Source: an uncultured Reyranella sp. (GTDB lineage Bacteria > Pseudomonadota > Alphaproteobacteria > Reyranellales > Reyranellaceae). Taken from it: a stretch of DNA of 36,545 nt. The stretch covers positions 1 to 36,545 of the forward strand of contig CALFRN010000272.1 of assembly GCA_937919085.1 (NCBI GenBank), in the 5' to 3' direction. The notes under the pieces are model-generated. The model made no database searches. It was not told the origin of the DNA and was given only the letters and a program-made list of their open reading frames with translations. This document shows positions 13,367 through 20,600 of the stretch, piece by piece. Made by a program: the position numbers and the translations under genes. Within the stretch, counting starts at the first letter, position 1; each line of letters begins with the position of its first letter.

Positions 13367-14125
13367 CTAGCCCGAGTAGGCGGGTTCCAGCTTGTTGCAG
13401 CCGACCATCGGGCCATGATCGGCCCGCTGCACCAGCACCGCCACGCCCTGATTCGGCTGAATCCGGTCGGCGGCGATCGCCCAGTTCGCGGGCGAACCAT
13501 CCCAGTGGCCGACCAGTTCAAGATGGCGCACGATGTTGAAGTTTTCGATCGTGCGACCCTGGTTCTCGCCGCTTCTTACCGGAGTCGCGTAGCGCCGGTC
13601 GTAGACCGCCAGCACCACATCGGCCGACTGGCCACCAAGTGCAAAGGCATCGAGCCTGATGGCGAGCGGTCCGCCGCCGGTGCGAGAGAGCTCGGGCGTG
13701 GCGCGTTTGGGCGAGCGGCGCTGCGCTTCTGCGAGCAGCCTCTCGATCGCGCCGGTATCGCGGCCGGTGTCGTGGCCGATACCGTCGACCACCATCTCCG
13801 GCGTGTAGACATAGCGTTGCTTCAGTACGCGGGCGTAGGCGCGCTGCCGATCCGTGGTTTCGCGCGAGGCGAAGGGATCCTTCCAGCCGATATAGTCCCA
13901 GTAGTCGACGTGGAACGACAGGGCGACAATGTCGGGGCGCTTGGCAAGCTTGCCGAGGAAGGCATCCGCCGGCGGGCACGAACTGCAGCCCTGCGATGTG
14001 AAAAGCTCGACCGCCCAGGGTCCGTCCGCAGGCGCGCGCGCGAAGGCCCGCTGGGACCGCCCTACGACGATTGCCGCCCCGGCAGTAGCGGCAGCGCCAA
14101 TCAGTACCGATCGCCGGTGGGGCAT
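13367..14125 (-). CDS. DUF1223 thioredoxin-fold protein, exported
   Basis: Protein of 252 residues if the ATG at 14125 is used; it is preceded by GGTGAAG at 6 nt. Two upstream in-frame starts (ATG 14140 and TTG 14176) lack good ribosome-binding sites. The N-terminus MPHRRSVLIGAAATAGAA has a twin-arginine and a hydrophobic stretch, so Tat export is plausible but the motif is not perfect. The mature part begins with a thioredoxin-like strand and the motif C47-SS-C50, placed as in DUF1223 proteins, with WAVELFTSQGCSSCPPAD as the hallmark. It is probably a periplasmic thiol-redox protein. The gene precedes the helicase by 44 bp and is divergent from the zinc-transport genes. Confidence 0.85.
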   Translation of the reverse strand: MPHRRSVLIGAAATAGAAIVVGRSQRAFARAPADGPWAVELFTSQGCSSCPPADAFLGKLAKRPDIVALSFHVDYWDYIGWKDPFASRETTDRQRAYARVLKQRYVYTPEMVVDGIGHDTGRDTGAIERLLAEAQRRSPKRATPELSRTGGGPLAIRLDAFALGGQSADVVLAVYDRRYATPVRSGENQGRTIENFNIVRHLELVGHWDGSPANWAIAADRIQPNQGVAVLVQRADHGPMVGCNKLEPAYSG

Positions 14126-14236
14126 CGAAGACTTCACCATGGCGGCAACATGCGCGCGGAAGGCCGGCGCTGCCAATCAAGAAACAGTTAACGAACGGTA
14201 ACGCGTCGCTCTCGCCGCCTGCTGGACTCCGCGAGC

Positions 14237-14249
14237 GTAATAATATAAC
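14237..14249. promoter_or_regulatory. Zur-box-like palindrome before the zinc-transport genes
   Basis: GTAATAATATAAC differs from the perfect palindrome GTTATA-N-TATAAC, the core of known proteobacterial Zur operators, by one base. The right flank AATTC also resembles the ATTTC of the longer consensus; the left flank does not. TATAAC within it is a good -10 for the plus-strand genes, so repressor binding would block RNA polymerase. It lies 46 bp before the small ORF and 173 bp before the ATPase gene, and about 110 bp before DUF1223 on the other strand. Confidence 0.55.
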
Positions 14250-14282
14250 AATTCATACCGTCGCAACCCTTCACCTTGGACC

Positions 14283-14399
14283 ATGCGCGAACCGGTTTCC
14301 CCTGGAACGACCCTGCTCGCCATGAGCGCGCCGGCACGTGTCGCGGCAGCGATCGGCGTGTCGGTTGTGCTCTGGCTCTGCGTCTGGTGGGCGCTGTGA
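14283..14399 (+). CDS. Putative 38-residue single-span membrane peptide
   Basis: Short reading frame in front of the ATPase gene. It encodes 38 residues: a polar N-terminus, then a hydrophobic segment from about residue 17 to the end (VAAAIGVSVVLWLCVWWAL) rich in Val, Leu and Trp with one Cys. The TGA overlaps the GAGGA ribosome-binding site of the ATPase gene 10 nt further on, which suggests translational coupling. It sits between the Zur-like palindrome and znuC, so it would be zinc-regulated with them. An internal ATG at residue 14 gives a 25-residue alternative. The ribosome-binding site for the first ATG is weak. Function unknown; existence is an inference from position and composition. 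Confidence 0.5.
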   Translation: MREPVSPGTTLLAMSAPARVAAAIGVSVVLWLCVWWAL

Positions 14400-14409
14400 G
14401 GACGAAGCC

Positions 14410-15153
14410 ATGAGTGCGGCCCTTCGCCTGATCGATCTGACGGTGAGCTACGACCGCCATCCGGCGGTGCATCATGTCTCGGCCGAAATTCCCATGGCCG
14501 AGATGACCGCCATCGTTGGGCCCAATGGAGCGGGCAAGAGCACGCTCCTGAAAGCGCTGCTGGGTCTGGCGCCGCACATCGAGGGCCGTATCGAGTGTTC
14601 GGCCAAGCGCATCGCCTATCTGCCGCAGCAGGCCGAAATCGATCGCAGCTTTCCGATCTCGGTATTCGACACGGTCCTGCTCGGTCGCTGGTCGCGTTTC
14701 GGTGGCTTCGGCGCGGCCACGCATGCCGATGTCCACGACGCCCAGCACGCCATCGACGCCGTCGGACTTTCAGGCTTCGAGCGCCGGCCGATCGACACGC
14801 TCTCGGTCGGCCAGTTCCAGCGCGTGCTGTTTGCGCGGCTGTTGCTCCAGGATGCCGATCTGGTCCTGTTGGACGAACCGTTCGCCGCCATCGACTCCAA
14901 AACGGTTGCCGATCTCATGGTGGTGATCCGGCGCTGGCGGGCCGAAAAGCGCACGGTCGTTGCCGTCCTGCACGATCTCGATCAGGTGCGGCGCGATTTT
15001 CCCAATGCATTGTTGCTCGCCCGCGAACTGGTCGATGCCGGTCCGACGCCGCAGGTTCTGTCGGCCGAGAACCTGCTGCGCGCTCGCGCCATGGCCGAGG
15101 CATGGGACGAAAATGCCGACGCTTGTGAAGCGCCGATGCGCCTGAGCGCCTGA
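14410..15153 (+). CDS. znuC: Zinc/manganese ABC transporter ATPase (ZnuC-like)
   Basis: ABC ATPase of 247 residues. Walker A is GPNGAGKST (37-45), the signature is LSVGQFQRV (131-139, the S-V-G-Q form seen in metal-ion importers), Walker B is LVLLDEPF (151-158) and the switch His is at 188. It powers import of Zn2+ or Mn2+ through the partner permease. The start follows GAGGA by 8 nt. The permease gene starts 14 nt after the stop, so they form one operon. A Zur-like palindrome lies upstream, which favours zinc over manganese. No solute-binding protein gene (znuA) is in the window, so that part must be elsewhere. Confidence 0.88.
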   Translation: MSAALRLIDLTVSYDRHPAVHHVSAEIPMAEMTAIVGPNGAGKSTLLKALLGLAPHIEGRIECSAKRIAYLPQQAEIDRSFPISVFDTVLLGRWSRFGGFGAATHADVHDAQHAIDAVGLSGFERRPIDTLSVGQFQRVLFARLLLQDADLVLLDEPFAAIDSKTVADLMVVIRRWRAEKRTVVAVLHDLDQVRRDFPNALLLARELVDAGPTPQVLSAENLLRARAMAEAWDENADACEAPMRLSA

Positions 15154-15167
15154 TCGCGTCGCTCGCC

Positions 15168-16037
15168 ATGCTCTACGAGTACCTGATCCAGCCATTCGTC
15201 GAGTTCGGATTCATGCGTCGCGCCCTGGTGGCGAGTCTGGCACTGGCCGTCGGCGGCTCGTCGATCGGCGTGTTCCTGATCCTGCGCCGCATGAGCCTGA
15301 TGGGTGATGCGCTGGCCCACGCGCTTCTGCCCGGTGCGGCGCTGGGGTTCCTGCTGGGTGGCCTCTCGTTGCCGGCCATGAGCCTCGGCGGTTTCCTTGC
15401 CGGCATAGCGACCGCGCTGGTGTCGGGCGCCATCGCGCGCTTTTCAAACATGCGCGAGGATGCAAGCTTCGCCGCCGCCTATCTCACCGCCCTGGCGCTC
15501 GGTGTGTTGATCGTCTCGATGCGCGGTTCGGCGGTCGACCTGATGAACATCCTGTTCGGCGCCATCCTGGCGGTCGACGATCAGGCGCTCTACCTCGTGG
15601 TTTCGACGGCCACGCTGACATTGATCGGTCTGGCCGCGATTTATCGGCCGCTTGTCGTCGAGTGCTTCAATCCAGGGTTTCTCGCCGCCATGGGCGTGCG
15701 CGGCTCGGTCTATCACTATCTCTTTCTGGCCCTGGCCGTGTTGAACATGGTGGCCGGCTTCCAGGCACTCGGCACGCTGATGGCACTCGGCATCGTCCTG
15801 CTGCCGGCGGTCGCCGCTTCGTTCTGGGCGCGCGAGGTCTGGTCGATGACGCTCGTCGCTGCGCCCATGGCTTTCGCGTCGGCGGTGATCGGACTGCTGG
15901 TGTCGTTTCACGCCGGTCTGCCCTCGGGGCCGGTGATCGTGCTGTTCGCCAGCGTCTTTTTCGTTGGCTCGCTGCTGCTGGGCTCGCGCTCCTCGGTGCG
16001 CGCGCGGCTGTCGCGTCCAGTTCACTTGCGCGGATAG
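15168..16037 (+). CDS. znuB: Zinc/manganese ABC transporter permease (ZnuB-like)
   Basis: Integral membrane protein of 289 residues with eight or so hydrophobic spans, in the ABC-3 (ZnuB/MntB/TroC) family. The family marks are RRMSLMGDALAHALLPGAALGFLLGG near residues 42-67 (the conserved DALAHA coupling segment) and the late motif LGTLMALGIVLLPAVAA (about 202-218). It forms the channel for the metal taken up with ZnuC. The last 20 residues are basic (RSSVRARLSRPVHLRG) and face the cytoplasm. The epoxide-hydrolase-like gene begins 5 nt after its stop and is probably on the same message. Confidence 0.9.
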   Translation: MLYEYLIQPFVEFGFMRRALVASLALAVGGSSIGVFLILRRMSLMGDALAHALLPGAALGFLLGGLSLPAMSLGGFLAGIATALVSGAIARFSNMREDASFAAAYLTALALGVLIVSMRGSAVDLMNILFGAILAVDDQALYLVVSTATLTLIGLAAIYRPLVVECFNPGFLAAMGVRGSVYHYLFLALAVLNMVAGFQALGTLMALGIVLLPAVAASFWAREVWSMTLVAAPMAFASAVIGLLVSFHAGLPSGPVIVLFASVFFVGSLLLGSRSSVRARLSRPVHLRG

Positions 16038-16042
16038 TCCAG

Positions 16043-17029
16043 ATGACTGCCTCACCCGTTCCCGGCGTTACGCTCGAGACGACCAGAGCCAACAATATCA
16101 ATATGCGCTACGCCGAATCCGCCCCCAAGGGGTCGGGGGGCCCGTTGGTTCTGTTCTGCCATGGTTGGCCGGAGAGCTGGTATTCATGGCGCCATCAATT
16201 GCTGGCCGTCAGTGCCGCAGGCTTCCGTTGCGTGGCACCCGACATGCGTGGCTACGGCGGCACCGAGGCGCCTGAACCCATCGACCAGTACACGCTTCTC
16301 CATTTGGTCGGCGATATGGCTGAACTGGTGAAGGCCCTGGGCGAAACCAAGGCGGTGATCGTCGGCCACGATTGGGGCGCGCCGGTTGCCTGGCACGCCG
16401 CCCTGTGGCGGCCCGATCTCTTCACCGCCGTCTGCGCCATGAGCGTCCCCTACGCTCCGCCCGGCTACGTCGACATCCTGACCGCGCTGGAGAAACTCGG
16501 AATCAACGACTTCTACCTGCAGTATTTCCAGAAGCCCGGCATCGCCGAGGCCGAGTTGCAACGGGACATCCGGGAGGCTCTGCGGCGCCTCTACTACACG
16601 GCAGGCGGTGACCTCACCGAGTCCGGCAAGGGTTTTGCCCGGCTGATCGACGGCACCCTGCTCGGCAACACGGTCGATCCCGGGAAACTGCCGGCGTGGT
16701 TGAGCGACGCCGATCTCGACTACTACACCAGCGAATTCTCGCGCACCGGCTTTCGCGGCGGCCTCAACTGGTACCGCAACCTTCGGCGCAACTGGGAACT
16801 TGCCGGCCCCTGGCGCGGCCAGCCAATTCGCCAGCCGTCGCTGTTCGTCGCCGGCAGCCGCGACGGCGTGCTGCGGTTTCCCGCCGCCAAGAGCCAGCTC
16901 GAGGCCTATCCGAAGACCCTGCCCGGCCTGCGCGGCAGCCACATCCTCGAGGGCGCCGGCCATTGGGTGCAGCAGGAGCAGCCGGCCGCGGTCAACAAAC
17001 TGTTGATCGACTTCCTCAAGGGGCTGTGA
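16043..17029 (+). CDS. Soluble epoxide hydrolase-type alpha/beta hydrolase
   Basis: Protein of 328 residues. The oxyanion motif HGWPESW is at 40-46, the nucleophile Asp110 lies in GHDWG, the acid Asp274 in SRDGVL and the base His307 in GAGHW. A cap domain between about 145 and 250 carries tyrosines in NWYRN and YLQYF that would activate the epoxide oxygen. Aspartate at the nucleophile position marks an epoxide hydrolase or haloalkane dehalogenase rather than an esterase; the cap tyrosines favour epoxide hydrolase. The substrate is unknown. It follows znuB by 5 nt without a strong ribosome-binding site, so its link to zinc uptake may be only transcriptional. Confidence 0.85.
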   Translation: MTASPVPGVTLETTRANNINMRYAESAPKGSGGPLVLFCHGWPESWYSWRHQLLAVSAAGFRCVAPDMRGYGGTEAPEPIDQYTLLHLVGDMAELVKALGETKAVIVGHDWGAPVAWHAALWRPDLFTAVCAMSVPYAPPGYVDILTALEKLGINDFYLQYFQKPGIAEAELQRDIREALRRLYYTAGGDLTESGKGFARLIDGTLLGNTVDPGKLPAWLSDADLDYYTSEFSRTGFRGGLNWYRNLRRNWELAGPWRGQPIRQPSLFVAGSRDGVLRFPAAKSQLEAYPKTLPGLRGSHILEGAGHWVQQEQPAAVNKLLIDFLKGL

Positions 17030-17054
17030 TCCACTTCGGTTCCTGGAGGCGCCG

Positions 17055-17183
17055 ATGACCCGACTTCTCAGTCTTCTCGCAGTCGTTCTCTTATCGACCA
17101 TGGCTGCCATCTCACCGACGCTGGCGCAGGTCTGCGACGACGGCCCGCCGCCACCGCCGAAGGGCGACCAGCCGACGACCTAG
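17055..17183 (+). CDS. Putative 42-residue secreted peptide
   Basis: A short frame with an excellent ribosome-binding site (GGAGG, 5 nt before the ATG). It encodes a signal-peptide-like N-terminus (TRLLSLLAVVLLSTMAAIS) with a likely cleavage after Ala24 (PTLA). The mature part would be only 18 residues: QVCDDG, five prolines, then KGDQPTT, with one Cys. It follows the epoxide-hydrolase-like gene by 25 nt and its TAG stop sits inside a hairpin that probably ends the operon. No family was recognised. It could be a periplasmic or surface micropeptide. The strong ribosome-binding site and clean signal are the reasons for calling it. Confidence 0.6.
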   Translation: MTRLLSLLAVVLLSTMAAISPTLAQVCDDGPPPPPKGDQPTT

Positions 17184-17204
17184 ACTCGAGAGTCTATTTC
17201 TTTT
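17181..17204 (+). terminator. Hairpin with T tract that holds both stop codons
   Basis: TAGACT and AGTCTA (6 bp) flank a CGAG loop and are followed by TTTCTTTT on the plus strand. The left arm begins with the TAG of the secreted peptide; the right arm ends with the reverse complement of the msrB TAG. The stem is short, so efficiency is uncertain. Confidence 0.55.
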
Positions 17205-17604
17205 CCTCGAACCTCATCGCCGCGCCGTTCATGCAATAGCGCTGTCCGGTTGGCGGCGGCCCGTCGGGGAAGACGTGACCGAGATGGCCGCCGCACTTGG
17301 CGCAATGCACTTCGGTTCGGGTCATGAAGAAACTGCGATCGGTCGTCGTGCCGACGCCGTCGGGCAGCGGCTGCCAAAACGACGGCCAACCCGTACCGCT
17401 CTCGAATTTCGTTGCCGAATCGAACAGCGGCTCGCCGCAACCGGCGCAGACGAATGAGCCCTGGCGCTTCTCGTCGTTCAGCGGGCTGGTGAAGGCGCGC
17501 TCGGTGCTATGCTTGCGCAGCACGTTGTACTGCAGCGGATCGAGCTGCTGGCGCCACTCGTCGTCGCTTTTCTCGATGGCAAAGGCTTCGCTCTTCTTGC
17601 TCAT
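17194..17604 (-). CDS. msrB: Methionine-R-sulfoxide reductase MsrB
   Basis: Protein of 136 residues. It reduces the R form of methionine sulfoxide in proteins with electrons from thioredoxin. The zinc-binding pairs C53/C56 (CAGC) and C101/C104 (CAKC) and the catalytic Cys124 in RYCMNGAAM are present, as is GTGWPSF at 70-76. No signal peptide, so it is cytoplasmic. It starts 29 nt after the NAD-GDH stop on the same strand, suggesting one message. It overlaps no gene, but its stop codon lies in the hairpin described at 17181. Confidence 0.97.
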   Translation of the reverse strand: MSKKSEAFAIEKSDDEWRQQLDPLQYNVLRKHSTERAFTSPLNDEKRQGSFVCAGCGEPLFDSATKFESGTGWPSFWQPLPDGVGTTTDRSFFMTRTEVHCAKCGGHLGHVFPDGPPPTGQRYCMNGAAMRFEEKK

Positions 17605-17633
17605 GACATGCTCCGGTGGGCAATCCTCGCGCG

Positions 17634-20600
17634 CTAGACAAGAGTTCGCAACTCCGCCGTCGCAACCGAGAGCATGGCGAGATCGAGCGCGCCGGCCGCC
17701 GGCAATTCTTCCTTCAGAATCCGGTCGACCCTCTCGAGCGCCAGCTTGCGCGGCTCGCTCCAGCGCGCCAGCACGACGTCCGGATCTGCCGCGCCGTCCG
17801 GTCCGGCGATTCGCAGCGCCGAGGCCAGCAGATCGGCCTGAAGGGCGGCGAGTTCGTCCTGCATGGCCAGTGCGGCCTGCGCCGGCCACAGGCCGTCGCG
17901 CGGCAGGTTCTGGGCGCCCGTCGCCAGCGTGGCAAGCGACAGCCGCTCGCCGAGGCGGAAATAGAGCCGGGTCGCATCGCCGATATCGCAGCTGCTGGCG
18001 CGTGCCGTCTGCATCAGGTCGCCGGCAGCAGCCAGCGTCTCGAGCGCGGCGGCGCGGCGGGCGAGATCGGTCGGCGCGCCCATCGCCTCGAAGGCGGCGG
18101 CGCGCTCGGCAAGTGCGGCACTTTCCGACGGTCCGATCAGCCCGGGCGGCAGATTGCTCAAGGCAGCCACCGCCGTGCCGAGCTGCTCGGTCGCTGCCAT
18201 AGTGTCGAGGGGTTGCGGCAGGCGGCGCAGCGTCCATTGCGTGGCGCGCGTCAGGAAGCGCTGCGAGGCCACCAGCATCTTCGTCTGCGCCTCGGCCTTG
18301 AGCGAGGCATCCAGCGCCTCGATGTCGCCCCACAGGTCGCGCAGCTTCCAGGCGTCGCGCACCACGGCGAAGGCGCGGGCGATGGCCGCTGCCGTTGCGC
18401 CGGTGCGCTGGCCGACGTTGCGCACGAAGGTCGGTCCGCAGCGGTTGACCAGCGAATTCACCACCTGCAGGGCCGCGATCTCGCGGCGCAGCCGGTGGGC
18501 GCGGATGGCCGGCTCATATTTTTCCCGCAATGCCGCCGGGAAATAGCGCAGAAGTTCGCCCTCGAGCAGCGGATCGTCGGGCAGGTCCGAGCCGAGGATC
18601 TCGTCGTTGAGGTCGATCTTGGCGTAGGCCAGCAGGACGGAGAGCTCGGGCCGCGTCAGGTACTGGCGGTTCTGCCCGCGCGTGCGCATCGCCGCCGTGT
18701 CGGGCAGAAACTCGACGGCGCGGTCGAGCCGGCCCTGGCGTTCGAGGGCACGCATGAAGTGCTCGGTGCGATGGTGTTCCTCGCCGGCCTGGGCCAGCGC
18801 TACGCTGATCGCCTGGCTCTGCTGATAGTTGTGGCGCAGCACCAGGGCCGCGACGTCGTCGGTCATGGAGAACAGCAGGGCGTCGCGATCGGGGTCGGCC
18901 AGCAGGCCGCGGGCGATCGCGTCGCCGGTCGCGACCTTGATGTTCACTTCATGGTCGGAGGTGTCTACTCCGGCCGAATTGTCGAGCGCATCGGTGTTGA
19001 TCCGGCAGCCCGCCAGTGCCGCTTCGATCCGGCCGCGCTGGGTGAAGCCGAGATTGGCTCCTTCGCCGATCACCCGCGCGCGCAAGCGTCCGGCGTCGAT
19101 GCGCACGGCGTCGCTGGCGCGGTCGCCGGCCTCGGCATGGCTTTCGCTCGAAGCCTTCACGTAGGTGCCGATGCCGCCGAAATAGAGCAGGTCGACCGGG
19201 GCGGCCAGGATGGCGCGCATCAGTTCGACCGGCGTAACGGTCGATGCGTCGAGTCCCAGGGCGCGCCGGGCTTCGGCCGGGAGGGCGATCGACTTGGCGC
19301 CGCGGTCGTGGATGCCGCCGCCTGCCGACAGCAGGGCCTTGTCGTAGTCCATCCACGACGAACGCGGCAGATCGAACAGCCGCTTACGTTCAGCCCAGCT
19401 CGTGGCCGGGTCGGGCATCGGGTCGATGAAGATATGGCGGTGATCGAAGGCGGCGACCAGCTTGATGTGACGCGACAGCAGCATGCCGTTGCCGAACACG
19501 TCGCCCGACATGTCGCCGACACCCGCGACCGTGAAGGCGGTGGTCTGGATGTCCTGCCCCAGCTCGCGGAAGTGGCGCTTCACCGATTCCCACGCACCGC
19601 GTGCGGTGATGCCCATCTTCTTGTGGTCGTAGCCCGCCGAGCCGCCGGAGGCGAAGGCATCGCCCAGCCAGTAGTCGTAGTCGGCCGCCAGCGCGTTGGC
19701 GATGTCGGAGAAGGTGGCGGTGCCCTTGTCGGCGGCAACCACGAGATAGGGATCGTCGCCATCGTGGCGCACCACGCCAGCCGGCGGTGCGATGCCGTCG
19801 CCGGCGTAGTTGTCGGTGAGGTCGAGCAGGCCGCGGATCAGTGTCTGATAGCAGTAGATCCCCTCGGCCTGGACCTGTTCGCGCGTGCCGTCGGCCGGCG
19901 GCCTCTTCACGTAGAAGCCGCCCTTGGACCCGACCGGCACGATGACGGCGTTCTTGACCATCTGGGTCTTCATCAGGCCGAGGATCTCGGTGCGGAAATC
20001 CTCGCGCCGGTCCGACCAGCGGATACCGCCGCGCGCCACCCGGCCGCCGCGCAGGTGGATGCCCTCCATGCGCGGGCTGTAGACGAAGACCTCGACCGCC
20101 GGCCGCGGCGCCGGCAGGTCGTCGATGGTGCGGCTGTCGATCTTGAAGGAGATCCATTCCTTCACCGCGCCGTCGACCGAAGTCTGCCAGTAGTTGGTGC
20201 GCAACGTGCAGCGCACGGCATTGACGAGGCGCCGCAGGATGCGGTCCTCGTCGAGCGTGGCCACGGTATCGAGTGCGGCGGCAAGGGCTGCCTCGACCGC
20301 CTCGACTCGGGCGTTGCGGGCATCGGACCGGGCCTCGCCCAGCGCCGGGTCGAGACGTGCTCCGAACAGGTCGACAAGGCCGCGGGCGATCGCAGGGTAG
20401 GCCATTAACGCGCGTTCCATGTAGTCCTGGCTGAAGGGAACGCCTGCCTGGCGCAGGTACTTGGCGTAGGCGCGCAGCACCGTCACCTCGCGCCAGCCCA
20501 GGCCCGCACCCAGCACGAGGCGATTGAAGCCGTCGTTCTCGAGCGCGCCGCTCATCAGCCGCTCGAGCGTCTCGGTGAAGCGTGGGCCGGAGGCGGCGAG

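Noticed and set aside
17616-20408. Long plus-strand frame antisense to gdhZ (930 codons)
   Set aside because: Shadow of the NAD-GDH gene; composition is His/Arg/Asp-rich and without any known fold.
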